The position numbers and the translations under genes are program-made. From assembly GCF_000142805.1 (NCBI RefSeq), contig NC_013082.1, positions 558,001 to 622,000 of the forward strand: a stretch of DNA of 64,000 bases. The letters run 5' to 3'. This DNA comes from Lachancea thermotolerans CBS 6340 (Eukaryota; Ascomycota; Saccharomycetes; Saccharomycetales; Saccharomycetaceae). The notes under the pieces are model-generated. The model saw only the letters and a list, made by a program, of their open reading frames with translations. It was not told the DNA's origin and made no database searches. How positions within the stretch are numbered: the stretch's first letter is position 1; every line of letters starts with the position of its first letter. Positions 40,776 to 50,832 of the stretch are shown in pieces.

Positions 40776-41442
40776 AGTAGGCTTCGGTGCTCAAGTGGCT
40801 CAAAACCTTGTGTATGATTATTTTTCTGTTCTCTTCGGCGGGGCCCTTCAATTTATGGCACCCTGGCTGTCTTATTTGAAGTGACCTAATTAATAAGAAT
40901 CACCATAAGTAACCCTCCACGTCGAGGCGGAAAATCCTGGCTGTATTCTTGCCAGCATGAGTCAAATTTGCCACCTTGAAAGTTTCGCCTCGCAGGGCGC
41001 GAACGGCCATTAGAGTGTTATAAGATTTGGGTTGCCTCGGTAGCTACCGGAAGAAAAGGGCTTATTATGTAATAAAGGAGGCCCAGCTTGCTGTTACTCG
41101 GGTTGAGCGCGTCAGGAACTTGACTGCTGGTGCCCCTCAAATACAAAAACAAGAAATGCTTGGCATGGATGAACTCTGTTCAAATACGTCCCTTTATAAC
41201 AAGCAACTTTGGTTGGTGCTCTTGCTACTGCAGCTCACAAGAAGCACTTAATAGTGAAAATCATCTTTTAAAAATTAAGCGGATGGGTTGACCGGGGTAT
41301 ACAATATATGAAGTGCCTCGCATGCAAAGCGAGAAGTACCAGAGCTCTTTATCTCTTGACAGCAACAGTAGGGTAGAGGTGGTGTAGGAGGGAGTATAAA
41401 AAGCTGTGCAGCGGAATTTTTAGGACTAGTTGTTCGTGTTGT
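40776..41442. promoter_or_regulatory. ALO1 promoter and TUB1 3' region
   Basis: 667 bp. It contains the PACE box at 40967-40975 and no credible gene. The 3' half is AT-rich and suits TUB1 transcript ends. Confidence 0.5.
40967..40975 (-). promoter_or_regulatory. PACE box (Rpn4 target) upstream of ALO1
   Basis: TTTGCCACC, the exact reverse complement of GGTGGCAAA, the Rpn4 binding sequence of proteasome genes. It is 192 bp upstream of the ALO1 ATG; the only other neighbour, TUB1, ends toward it, so ALO1 is the sole plausible target. Confidence 0.6.
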
Positions 41443-43012
41443 TTAGAATTCCTCCTCGTCAGCGTAAGAGTCGGCACCAACCTCAATGTAGTCCCTCTCC
41501 AATGCAGCCAGGTCTTCCCTAGCTTCAGTGAACTCACCCTCTTCCATACCCTCACCGACATACCAGTGTACGAAGGCACGCTTGGCGTACATCAAGTCGA
41601 ACTTTCTGTCGATTCTCTTCCATGCATCAGCGATAGCGGTGGTGTTGGAGAGCATGCACACTGCCCTGTTGACAGACGAGAGCTGTGATTGAGGGGTGGC
41701 CGTTGGTGGCTCGTAGCAGATACCGATCTTGAAGCCGGTAGGGCACCAGTCGACCAACTGCACGGTTCTCTTGTTCTTGACCTGCGCAACGGCATTCTGG
41801 ACGTCTCTTGTCACGACGTCACCTCTATACAGAAGACAGGTGGCCATGTACTTGCCCGTTCTGGGGTCGCACTTGACCATCTGGTTGCCGGGCTCGAAGC
41901 ACGCGTTGGTGATTTCGGAGACAGCGTTGGACTCGTGATGAGCTTTGCTTTTCGATTGGATTGGCGCGTAGGAGACCAATGGGAAATGGATTCTAGGGTA
42001 TGGAACCAGGTTTGTTTGGAACTCGTTTAAGTCCACATTCAGAGAACCATCGAATCTTAGGGATGCAGTAACGGAGGACACCACCTGGGCGATCAAGTTG
42101 TTGAGGTTGGAGAAGCTTGGCCTGGAGATGTCCAGGTTCTTCTTGCACATGTCGTAAATAGCCTCATTGTCGACCATGAAAGTACAGTCGGCATGTTCCA
42201 ACGTTGTGTGGGTTGTTAGAACGGTGTTGTAAGGCTCGACCACAGAGGTCGAAACCTGAGGAGCAGGGTAGACAGCAAACTCCAGTTTGGATTTCTTGCC
42301 GTAGTCGATCGACAGCTGCTCCAGCAGCAGAGAGCCCAAACCAGAACCAGTACCACCGCCCAGTGAGTGCGTGAAAAGGAAACCTTGCAAGCCGTCGCAC
42401 TGGTCGGAGATTTTTCTGATTCTATCTAGGATGTCGTCGAGCAGCTCCCTACCAACAGTGTAGTGTCCACGGGCGTAGTTGTTGGCGGCATCTTCTTTCC
42501 CGCTGATCAGCTGCTCGGGGTGGAACAGATCCTTGTAAGGACCGGTACGGACCTCGTCGATCACATTGGGCTCCAAATCGACGTAGACAGCACGAGGCAC
42601 AAACTTGCCCGAGCCTGTCTCATTGAAAAAGGTAGAGAACCCCTCTTCGCCACCTCTGGGCTTCGAAAGGCCCTCTTCTAGGTATCCGTCAGGACGAATG
42701 CCGTGCTCTAACGAGTACAGCTCCCAACATGCGTTACCAATTTGACAACCAGCTTGGCCGACTAAGAAGGAAGTTTTGGGTTAGTACACTATTTCGATGG
42801 TAATTTGGGCTCTTCAAAAAGTACAGAGCCTGGGCAAAGTGCTAGGACCCCGTCGCTCTTTCGCCACCTGCAGTACCACCTCTGTTTTGCATTGTAGTCA
42901 CTGCGCGTTTCGGCTCTCGCATCCACCGCGTTGTCCTCGTTCAGCCCTATTGTACTTCTCTGAACTCCATAAGTCAAATAGACATACCATTAACACTGAT
43001 AACTTCTCTCAT
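41443..43012 (-). CDS. TUB1: Alpha-tubulin (one intron; single TUB1/TUB3 ancestor-type gene)
   Basis: Two exons: 42988-43012 (MREVISVN plus one base) and 41443-42761. The 226-nt intron runs 42762-42987, with GTATGT, branch TACTAAC at 42780-42786 and TAG. The spliced product is 447 residues, equal to S. cerevisiae Tub1, and starts [20 protein letters not shown]. The GTPase signature [12 protein letters not shown], the alpha-specific catalytic-Glu region and the acidic C-terminal tail ending DEEEF are present; the terminal aromatic is Phe as in yeast. Forms microtubules of the spindle and cytoplasm. The intron position after the MREVIS start is the same as in TUB1 and TUB3. Confidence 0.98.
42762..42987 (-). 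other. TUB1: TUB1 spliceosomal intron
   Basis: 226 nt with canonical GTATGT, TACTAAC (42780-42786) and TAG, preceded by a pyrimidine-rich TTCCTTCT tract. The branch-to-3'-site distance is about 16 nt. Confidence 0.96.
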
Positions 43013-43479
43013 TGCTCCCTGTTATGCTCTTAATGTGCACTGTCCGTTACAAGAATTGATCAGATCAGTATTGTATTTGGTGTATCATTTTGTAATGTGT
43101 GATGTTTACATTTTTCCACAAAAACTCAAAGCTAAACGTGGTTATGGGATCATGGCCGGGTAACATTTCCTGAAAAATCATTCGCGATGTCAAGGTGGAA
43201 AGTGAGAGATGGCAACCCAGGGAAACTAGAGAGACGTCAGTACAAGAGGTCCTATCGTTAAAACTACGATTCAGTTTTATGCAAAAGGGGAGCTACGAAA
43301 ACAGTTTATGAATAATGTGCGAGGTTTTCTCATGCTATTAATGAGTATTATATATACTAGTGTACAGATTTTTGAGCCAACTTTCTAGTGCACAGTTTAT
43401 GAGCCCAGCCCAATGTGTTTGTTTTCGATAAGTTCAGAATAGGATGCGTCGCGAAGACAGTTAACCGGTGAGAGTTCAT
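43013..43479. promoter_or_regulatory. TUB1 promoter and PHO84 3' region
   Basis: 467 bp. A TATATATACTAGTGTA stretch lies near 43350 and is more likely part of PHO84 3'-end formation. No gene or specific site. Confidence 0.4.
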
Positions 43480-45192
43480 TTAAACAGTCTCAGTGTGACT
43501 AGAAGCGCCAGAGTAACCAGAGGCGTACTTTCCTTGGTCAACCTCATCGTGATACTCCTCACAGATTTGCTCCAGTGTCTTTCTCTTGGTCTCAGGGATC
43601 AGCAAAGTACTGAAGATACCGCACAGCATGAACAGAGCAAAGATCTCCATGACATGTGGCAACCAACAGTTCTTTGGCTTACCATCTCTCGCACAGTTGT
43701 GGTCGATCAACGTACCCAAAGCGGTCTGAGCGATGATAGCACCAATTTTACCGGAGGCGGCAGAGATACCGTGAGCGGAAGATCTGTATCTAGTTGGGAA
43801 CACTTCACCTGGGATAATGAAGGTGGTAACGTTAGGACCGAATTGTTGGAAGAATTGACACACAATGTAGAGACCCAATAGACCGTGGTCACTCAACTTG
43901 TGGTAAGCAAAACCGATGATACAGAACAAAACAGTTAGGATGAAGAAGCCGAAGAGTTGGATAGGCTTTCTTCCAATGATGTCCATGGTGGCAACGGAGG
44001 CCCAGTAACCTGGCAGAGAACCGGCACAGATCAGAATCAAGTTACCGACAGCGGAGTTGTAAAGCTTGTGGTAGACGTTCTTAGAAGAGGCGTAACCAAT
44101 AGTTTGCAAAATGGTAGCGGAGTTCAAGTTCAAACCGTAGAAGGCAACATCCACAGTGAACCAAGAGAAGGCAGTACCGAACAGAATCTTACCGTACTTC
44201 CACTTACCGAAGTGTCTGCAGAAGTCCTTGAAAGAAGCCTTTGGTGGTGCAATTTCGAATTGCTCGACAGCGGTTGGAGCTCTCTCGAGACGGGCAATTT
44301 CCTCAGGGTCAGCGTTTCCGTGCTCGCCGGAAGTGAACTTACCGATGTCGGCGGAAGCCTTGTTAATGCCGTGCTCAACATCCAGAGTGTAACGTGGCGA
44401 TTCTGGGATAGTCAGTCTGAAGTACAGAGCAATCAAACCGGGAAAACATCCCAAACCAACGAGAATTCTCCACATCTGGTCGCAAGCCTTGATACAAGCA
44501 GCACCACACTCAGCGCCAGAGTTAGCGTCGATAAGCTCGCTCTTGTAAGCAGCGACAAGAATCAAAGCGACGATACCAGCGGCGATCTGGCCGAAAGCCT
44601 GGTTGGCAAAGACAGCACCCATCATGGCACCTCTCCATTTGGTGGTCGAGAACTCAGAAGTGATAATAGAAGATAGAGGGTAGTCACCACCAATACCAAT
44701 ACCCATGATGATACGGTAGAAAGTCAGGACAGCGACAAAGCTAACACCTGGAGCGGCACCGATGGTACACTGCAGAATGGTGGCAGCAATCATAATGATC
44801 AGTTCAAGACCGTAAATCTTCTTACGGCCGACAACATCAGCCATAATACCGAAACCAAGCTGGCCAATGACAGTACCAACAGAGGTGGAGACCTTCAGAA
44901 GGGTACTGGTAGAGTTGGGCATGTCACCCTTCCAGAAGACGTACGACAACATGGACACACCCAAGTTGATAGCAAAGATATCGTAGGAGTCGGTCAAAAA
45001 CCCGACACCAGCGACCATGATGGCACGCACGTGGTACCAGCCAAAGGCGGCCTCGTCAATCTTTTGCAGGGCCAAACGTCTTCTTTCAAGAGGGTCCTCG
45101 ATGTGGGCGAAGTCATTGATAAAGTTGTGGAAGGCAGCGTTACCACCAGCGGTCTTGTGGACGACGTGTTCCTCTTGCTTTTCAATACTCAT
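43480..45192 (-). CDS. PHO84: High-affinity inorganic phosphate/H+ symporter
   Basis: 570 residues; S. cerevisiae Pho84 is 587. Major facilitator with 12 predicted spans and a central cytosolic loop. Family blocks: FINDFAHIEDPLERRRLALQ before span 1, GVGFLTDSYDIFAINLGV, DVVGRKKIYGLELI (RXXGRR-type loop), IGGDYPLSSIITSEF in span 4 with the Asp used in phosphate binding, and PGEVFPTRYRSSAHGISAASGK. Plasma-membrane importer and phosphate sensor. Strong codon bias suggests high expression. Upstream CACGTT boxes fit Pho4 control. Follows TUB1 on the same strand, as PHO84 follows TUB3 in YML123C-YML124C. Confidence 0.97.
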   Translation of the reverse strand: MSIEKQEEHVVHKTAGGNAAFHNFINDFAHIEDPLERRRLALQKIDEAAFGWYHVRAIMVAGVGFLTDSYDIFAINLGVSMLSYVFWKGDMPNSTSTLLKVSTSVGTVIGQLGFGIMADVVGRKKIYGLELIIMIAATILQCTIGAAPGVSFVAVLTFYRIIMGIGIGGDYPLSSIITSEFSTTKWRGAMMGAVFANQAFGQIAAGIVALILVAAYKSELIDANSGAECGAACIKACDQMWRILVGLGCFPGLIALYFRLTIPESPRYTLDVEHGINKASADIGKFTSGEHGNADPEEIARLERAPTAVEQFEIAPPKASFKDFCRHFGKWKYGKILFGTAFSWFTVDVAFYGLNLNSATILQTIGYASSKNVYHKLYNSAVGNLILICAGSLPGYWASVATMDIIGRKPIQLFGFFILTVLFCIIGFAYHKLSDHGLLGLYIVCQFFQQFGPNVTTFIIPGEVFPTRYRSSAHGISAASGKIGAIIAQTALGTLIDHNCARDGKPKNCWLPHVMEIFALFMLCGIFSTLLIPETKRKTLEQICEEYHDEVDQGKYASGYSGASSHTETV

Positions 45193-46276
45193 TTGTGTAG
45201 TGATTGTTCGACTGGCGATGAGAGAACTAGTGATGAGATTTCCTGGTCTACTGATAGAAGAAACTATAAACTACAATTCTGCGATGAGGTAGATTTTGCA
45301 GCTGGGACTTATATACCCTGAAGCCACCTTCTAGCTGCATTGGCACACTTTTCTCGGCACTCGTGCTCCCAATAATTCAATCAAACCAATTAATTATTAT
45401 CCCAGGCTCCCACGCAGTGCGGACCCACGTTTCCGACATCGCCTCGTGAGACTGGAATTTTATTGTATGCAGCTGAGCTGCATCTCTTCGCGTTTTCTAG
45501 AGCTGCGGGTCCTGCATAGAGAGATGAGAAGCTGCATGGTTCTTATTAAGTGAAGCACATGGGCCACTCAAAAATTAATTGATCCTGAGCTGTCATCACT
45601 GATTCTATCCTATAATTTCTTCCCCTCACAGCGCACGGAGCCCACGTTTCTCGAAATATAGGCCTTTTTTTAATTAGAAAAAAAAAAGATGCAGCGCATG
45701 TGATACTTTCTACGAGGTTCTCTAAGTGGGCGAGGGTCCTGCAAGATGAGAGGCACAGACATGCAAGAGCTGGTGTTCCATGCAGAGCCCTGGTTATTGA
45801 TCACAGGTGCATTGATGAGGTTCGCCCCGGGCGCTGGGCATACAGCGTCCAAGGCAGGATACAACCGCCAAGCTTGGTCATCGAGAGCGCAAGAGACGTA
45901 CCACGGACGGTAACTTCTTAGCGTTTTCGGAGTTAAATCACGAAATAGACGCTGTTTCGTATATAATGATGTGTTAGTGCCTCAAAGCTATTGTCGGTGC
46001 TATGGAGGCAGCATCTCAATCGTGGCATCTGACAGGCGCCGCAGTCGGTGTGGAACGCAATCAATTGAGGGTGGGTCTATAAGGCTTATTGTATGTGCGT
46101 GGGCTCTATAGCTTGCTCATTAACTTAGTTCAGGAACACGTTTTGAAGCGCTTGCACACTTCTGGAGGGGCAAATTTGGGGGCGAGAGAATTAGGCTAAA
46201 GCATCTGCGGGTCTTTCGGCAGGAGGCAGTCTCTCATGATCGGCTAGTGCCGCAGCCCGAAATGCCGTCTATGTTC

Positions 46277-46287
46277 GGTTCGAATCC
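46277..46287 (+). promoter_or_regulatory. Orphan TFIIIC B-box without a tRNA
   Basis: GGTTCGAATCC is a perfect pol III B-box. The flanks do not fold as a tRNA: the T-stem does not pair. An A-box-like ATCGGCTAGTGCCG lies about 40 bp upstream and a T5 run at 46362-46366 downstream. It may be an extra-TFIIIC site, a pol III RNA gene or a decayed tRNA. Confidence 0.45.
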
Positions 46288-46366
46288 TCTTATGTAAAAA
46301 TTATTTCTTTCCTGTCTTTCATCTGAGCTTGTGGCAACCCGTGAGACACCGCGGAGGGCGGTTTTT

Positions 46367-46410
46367 GAGAAACATCTTGAGAAACATCTTGGGAAACATT
46401 TGAGAAACAG
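46367..46410. repeat. Short tandem repeat, ~12-bp unit, nearly four copies
   Basis: GAGAAACATCTT occurs twice exactly, then as GGGAAACATTT and GAGAAACAG. A minisatellite-like slip product, just after the T5 run that follows the orphan B-box. Confidence 0.8.
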
Positions 46411-46651
46411 GGTCGCAGCGCCTTGAGCTTTCTATACGAACGGCAGGCAGCTGATCAATCCGAGCGCATCTTCAGCTGTTCCTATGAGCAGGGGACAATT
46501 AATGTGAGTGTACGAACGCTCTCATAGAACGTTGAAAGCTTTGCCTTTGTACACGAGACACAGTCTTAAGTTTCGTTCAGCTTGGTAATAAGGACATGAA
46601 GAACTCAGAGTCTATTCAGCTTCGTGTTTCGTAAAGTTATATAATTGCAGG

Positions 46652-47977
46652 CTATCTCACGTAAAAATAAACGGCGGCCAAGGCTGTCAGAACCATTGTT
46701 ATCGCCATGTTGAATTGGTATTCTTCTTCCATCTGGGCAGGGGCAACCTCGGTGTCAATGGCGCTTCTTTCCTTCACCTTCTTGTAGATCGGGGTCTCAT
46801 TGGGTTTGACGCCAGCAGGCAGCTGTTCTTGGTACATTTCTTCAATGAACTGCTCGATTCTGGCAATCTGGATGTTGATCTTTAGGTAGTTGGGGTCATC
46901 CACGGCAAGACGCTTCTTAATGTCACGCAAGTAGTATTGGAAGATCTCGACACAACCACGCAACGTTCTAGACTTTAGAATCAAGAAGCAAGTGGTACCT
47001 TTTCTAATCTTGACGTTTTTGTGAAGCACTTCTGGATTTCCGAACACCAAGGCGAGGGTGGCAATAGCCATAACCTGAGGGATTGCGCAAAACTGGAACG
47101 ACGATTGCTCGTGAACGGAGCTCAGGAAGGTCAACACGTCCTCGACATGGCTCAGGGCATTTAGAACAAGGTGACTGATACAGTGTAGCCCATCCTGCGT
47201 GTGCTCCGGAAGTGAGAAATCGACCAGCTTATCGGCATAGAGGGACCAAATCTCTCTTGGCCAGAACGAGCGGCCATCTTCGAGGTCCTCGGCATAGTCT
47301 CTGATGATGTTGGTTTTCTGCAAGAAAAGTCCCATGCTCTCGAATAGGTAGGCAGACTCATTGTAAAGATCTGGAGTGCCAAAGTTCGCTAGCACAATCA
47401 ACTGCGTCAAACCGTCCCCAACAAGGCCTGCGACGTAGTGGCAGTACAAGTCATAGTCCTTAATTGTAGAGACGCCGTTTAGGTTAAAGTTCTCGTCTAG
47501 AATGTAAGACGCCATACCGTTGCCCATCTTGTTGGTGATCTCCTTGATGACTCTTTGATATTCTGGCTTTAACTTGTGCAATTCTTTCAAGATGCAAGGG
47601 AACTCGACGAGGACACAGCGGTCCTTCTCTGTAGGCGCATTGCCATTGAAAGACCAATCTTCAAGATCCAACTTGGAGTCGAAATCGCGAAGCAATGGCA
47701 CCTTGACCTTCGGGTCAATGGTCATGTCGTCTTCAATCGTGTCTAGAGCTCTCAATACCAGATAGAAAAGCATAATGGCATTGCGGAGTTCTGGATGAAG
47801 CTCCATGATCACCGCCGCGAAAGACCGAGATGTCTTAGTGAGCAATTGATAGCATCTTCTAAGCTCGGGTGTCTCTTTGGTGTCGTTCAAGGAAAAAAGC
47901 GGCTTGCGGATGTACTTTAATTTTAGAGCCGCTTTGAGTTCCAGTGGATGTGAGATGAGGTCGCCAAGTTTACCCAT
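46652..47977 (-). CDS. ERG9: Squalene synthase (farnesyl-diphosphate farnesyltransferase)
   Basis: 441 residues; S. cerevisiae Erg9 is 444. Joins two farnesyl diphosphates to squalene, the first committed sterol step, in the ER membrane. The first Asp-rich site is [10 protein letters not shown] (~80-90), the second [17 protein letters not shown]; conserved [12 protein letters not shown] and the [17 protein letters not shown] segment are intact. A C-terminal anchor ([18 protein letters not shown]) ends the protein. I see no clear Upc2/Ecm22 sterol element in the immediate promoter. PTH1 lies upstream on the same strand, as in YHR189W-YHR190W, with a tRNA gene between. Confidence 0.98.
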   Translation of the reverse strand: MGKLGDLISHPLELKAALKLKYIRKPLFSLNDTKETPELRRCYQLLTKTSRSFAAVIMELHPELRNAIMLFYLVLRALDTIEDDMTIDPKVKVPLLRDFDSKLDLEDWSFNGNAPTEKDRCVLVEFPCILKELHKLKPEYQRVIKEITNKMGNGMASYILDENFNLNGVSTIKDYDLYCHYVAGLVGDGLTQLIVLANFGTPDLYNESAYLFESMGLFLQKTNIIRDYAEDLEDGRSFWPREIWSLYADKLVDFSLPEHTQDGLHCISHLVLNALSHVEDVLTFLSSVHEQSSFQFCAIPQVMAIATLALVFGNPEVLHKNVKIRKGTTCFLILKSRTLRGCVEIFQYYLRDIKKRLAVDDPNYLKINIQIARIEQFIEEMYQEQLPAGVKPNETPIYKKVKERSAIDTEVAPAQMEEEYQFNMAITMVLTALAAVYFYVR

Positions 47978-48926
47978 TGTATACTGCGATAAGTAATTGA
48001 TGCTTGAGAGATATCAACAATCTTTTATTCTCCAACGCTCCCGGAAACGAACAGTATTAATTATTGAATTATTTTTCAAGGAATAGTGAGATGGTGGTTT
48101 TTATTTTTTTTCGTTTAGTGAAACCATGCCCTGTATAGGACTCTACGAAAAAGCGAACGGATTGTTAAACCATAGCTTGTTAGATTGTTCGGTAAATGTA
48201 GCGGGAGTAGCTTAATTTTGGCGCATAACTTCACATCAAGTACTAAAAATAGAAGTTAAAAAGTAGGTCCTACCCGGATTCGAACCGGGGTTATCCGGAT
48301 CAAAACCGAAGGTGATAACCACTACACTATAGGACCATGAGCGATGACAAGGAGGGCTGCTTGTAGAGTATAATCTTTTTTTTGTTTCGTGTTGTCGTTG
48401 CATGTATGTGTTACAGCAGCTCTGGGGCTGACTTCAATGAGGGACTAAACTTTAAACAGAAAATGGCGTCGGGTTCCAAACATAACTGCTGTAGGTGAAG
48501 CTCTTGGCAAACGCTCAGACCTGCCTTTTTAATGAGCTTTTTCTTTAGCCAAACTATTAAGATACTCTGACAAGATGTTGGCGGTTATTGTCCTATCGGG
48601 TTGTGTAGATTTGTTACTGTTAGCGCCCTCCTTGTGTTAGAGCTCTTTTTATGTAATAGAAGTGCAGAGTAACTGGGGTGGAGAAAGCTTATAAGCCTTG
48701 AAAGCTCCGAGGCGCATTTTATTGTCGAAGCTTCTTGTTGCGGCGTAATATATACAAGCGGTTTGAGTGGAATCCTCCCCTGTGGACGCTACACTCTCGT
48801 TTTTATTGAAGTTGGGAGCACGATAACTTGGAGCTTGGAAGCCGGACTCAGTTGCGTCATTCCTCTGGCGTGGCTCTTGCCGCTAGTTGGGTTCGGGGCT
48901 AGGTCTCAAAAATCGTCATTCGCAGT
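47978..48926. other. ERG9 promoter, tRNA-Gln and PTH1 3' region
   Basis: 949 bp containing the tRNA gene at 48265-48336. T-runs near 48109 and 48377 flank it; the tRNA reads leftward, so the nearest downstream T-stretches on its minus strand correspond to A-runs near 48255-48263. No protein gene. Confidence 0.5.
48265..48336 (-). tRNA. tRNA-Gln (UUG)
   Basis: 72 nt, no intron. The acceptor GGTCCTA pairs with TAGGACC, followed by discriminator T. The anticodon stem TTCGG/CCGGA encloses TTTTGAT, giving anticodon TTG. The T-arm CCCGG-TTCGAAT-CCGGG is perfect, and the A-box and B-box match the consensus. Confidence 0.97.
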
Positions 48927-49508
48927 TCAGGCGCTTAATCCGGCTTTTTGGAGAAGCCTCAATGCTAGGACTAGGCTATCAGATTCAATGACAGCCAGCT
49001 CGTGTGGCGGAAATCTTGATAGCACGTAGTTGGCGACCACATTGGGATCCCGGTCGTCGGGCCTCCCTATGCCGATAGCCAGCCGGTAAAACGCATCTCC
49101 GTAGCGTGTTTTTATATCTTTGAGGCCGTTGTGCCCTCTGACACTAGCTCCTGGGTTCCTCAGTTGCACTTTCCCAACTGGTAGACTAAGCTCATCGTGT
49201 ACAACAACGTGCTTCACGTTGGAGCCCAGCTTGTGCCAAAGCGGTACAACAGTTCTCCCGCTTAAGTTTATGTAGTCACCGTCAGCCCTCAAAAGAAGTA
49301 ATCTATCAATCTGGCATTTCTTTACCTTTGGGTTTGCGTTGCAAGGAACGTAAGCCTTTCTTTCAGGTTGGAGCTGCTGCTTCAACAAATCTAGCATCAA
49401 AAGGCCAGCATTATGCCGACTCATGGCATACTGGGGCTCAGGGTTCCCAATTCCAGTGATACAGGTGCTCAATGATCTTCTCAGTATCGTGTATTTGCTT
49501 GTAATCAT
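48927..49508 (-). CDS. PTH1: Peptidyl-tRNA hydrolase, mitochondrial type
   Basis: 193 residues. Bacterial-type Pth: the catalytic His is in NPEPQYAMSRHNAGLLMLD, with GIGNPEPQY before it. VVHDELSLPVGKVQLRNPGASVRGHNGLKDI carries the substrate-channel Asp and the glycine-rich loop, and FYRLAIGIGRP follows. A short basic start (MITSKYTILRRSLST) suggests mitochondrial import. It frees tRNA from stalled peptidyl-tRNA. Divergent from GTR1 with only 103 bp between the ATGs. Confidence 0.95.
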   Translation of the reverse strand: MITSKYTILRRSLSTCITGIGNPEPQYAMSRHNAGLLMLDLLKQQLQPERKAYVPCNANPKVKKCQIDRLLLLRADGDYINLSGRTVVPLWHKLGSNVKHVVVHDELSLPVGKVQLRNPGASVRGHNGLKDIKTRYGDAFYRLAIGIGRPDDRDPNVVANYVLSRFPPHELAVIESDSLVLALRLLQKAGLSA

Positions 49509-49611
49509 CTGTCTCGTGATCGCACTATCTAATTGAAATTATGTATGAAGTTCCCCAGTACCTTCCTTATTATCTACTGCATAACACATCGAAGAAAAAA
49601 GTGCTTCTCAA
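49509..49611. promoter_or_regulatory. Short divergent promoter of PTH1 and GTR1
   Basis: 103 bp separates the two start codons. No named factor site is evident. The two genes must share this promoter, which is brief for a yeast pair. Confidence 0.5.
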
Positions 49612-50511
49612 ATGTCTTCAAACAACCGTAAGAAGCTGTTGCTTATGGGCCGGTCGGGTTCAGGGAAATCTTCCATGAGGTCTATCATTTTTAGCAATTA
49701 CTCTGCGTTCGACACTCGACGCCTAGGTGCAACAATTGACGTCGAGCATTCACATCTTAGATTCCTTGGAAATATGACGCTTAATCTATGGGACTGTGGT
49801 GGCCAGGACGTATTCATGGAAAACTACTTTTCGCAACAAAAAGATCACATCTTTCAAATGGTTCAAGTGTTAATTCATGTATTTGATGTGGAGTCCCAAG
49901 AAGTCATTAAAGACATCGAAATATTCACTAAGGCGCTCAAACAACTCAAGAAATATTCACCAGATGCCAAGATCTTTGTGTTGCTGCATAAGATGGATTT
50001 GGTTCAGCGTGACAAAAGGCAGGAACTCTTCCAAATCATGATGAGTAAGCTGCAAGAGACTTCATCGGCATATGGCTTTCCAAACCTAGTCGGTTTCCCG
50101 ACGTCTATATGGGATGAAAGTCTTTACAAAGCGTGGTCTCAGATTATATGTTCCCTGATACCTAACATGGCTACATATCAATCAAATTTGAAGAAATTGA
50201 AGTCCGTAATGGGTGCACGAGAGATTATCCTCTTTGAGAAAACAACATTCCTGGTAATATGCTCCAGTAACACTGTTAGCGGAGAGCTTTTGGACCCTAA
50301 GAGATTCGAGAAAATTTCTAATATCATGAAGAACTTCAAACAAAGCAGTATGAAGCTGAAGAGTTCGTTCAAAACCCTGGTTCTTAATAATACCATATAT
50401 GTCAGTGAGCTGTCATCTAACATGATGTGCTTTATAGTACTAAACCACTCGGACGACCCTCAGGACTTGATCCTGGAAAACATTAAAAAGGCTAAAGCTC
50501 ACTTTCAATAG
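49612..50511 (+). CDS. GTR1: Rag-family GTPase Gtr1 (TORC1 activation, EGO complex)
   Basis: 299 residues; S. cerevisiae Gtr1 is 310. The P-loop is LLMGRSGSGKSSMRSIIF (residues ~10-27), switch II NLWDCGGQDVF with the Rag-type GGQ, and the guanine motif LLHKMDLV. The C-terminal half (~190-299) is the roadblock-like dimerisation domain that pairs with Gtr2. Works at the vacuole to relay amino-acid sufficiency to TORC1; also named for its effect on Pho84-dependent phosphate uptake, and PHO84 lies a few genes away. Convergent with NDI1, as in YML121W/YML120C. Confidence 0.97.
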   Translation: MSSNNRKKLLLMGRSGSGKSSMRSIIFSNYSAFDTRRLGATIDVEHSHLRFLGNMTLNLWDCGGQDVFMENYFSQQKDHIFQMVQVLIHVFDVESQEVIKDIEIFTKALKQLKKYSPDAKIFVLLHKMDLVQRDKRQELFQIMMSKLQETSSAYGFPNLVGFPTSIWDESLYKAWSQIICSLIPNMATYQSNLKKLKSVMGAREIILFEKTTFLVICSSNTVSGELLDPKRFEKISNIMKNFKQSSMKLKSSFKTLVLNNTIYVSELSSNMMCFIVLNHSDDPQDLILENIKKAKAHFQ

Positions 50512-50832
50512 GCTTTATCCCAGAAGCATTCAAACACGAGCCATTCTGGTTTTAAGTATTTTGAGAAAAGTAAAATCTTCAATTTAGATACACGACTTTA
50601 ATAATAAATATTATGAGATTGAGTAGATGGACTTAAATCAGTAATCTCTATCTCAACTAATGAAGTCTTAGAATGTGAGCTGGGGTTCCAGCGTGGAGAC
50701 GGGATAATACGTTATGAACCAGTTCCCTTCCAACCTGAAATTGCCTCTTTTGTTAATGTTGGTGTTTTTTTTTGTTTTTTCCTTAGAAGTCTTCTTTTGT
50801 TGAAGTTATTTGATTTGGGTCATTAAATTCGT
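50512..50832. terminator. Convergent 3' region between GTR1 and NDI1
   Basis: 321 bp between stop codons. AATAAATA near 50602 and a long T-rich run at 50766-50782 are typical 3'-end signals. No gene. Confidence 0.4.

Larger units (their letters stand above)
45193..46651. promoter_or_regulatory. PHO84 promoter region and ERG9 3' flank
   Basis: 1.46 kb with no supported protein gene. TATATAAG on the minus strand at 45307-45316 is the likely PHO84 TATA. Two copies of CCCACGTTTC, with CACGTT cores at 45426-45431 and 45643-45648, resemble the Pho4 site of PHO promoters. A stand-alone B-box (46277-46287) and a 12-bp tandem repeat (46367-46410) are listed separately. Confidence 0.6.
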
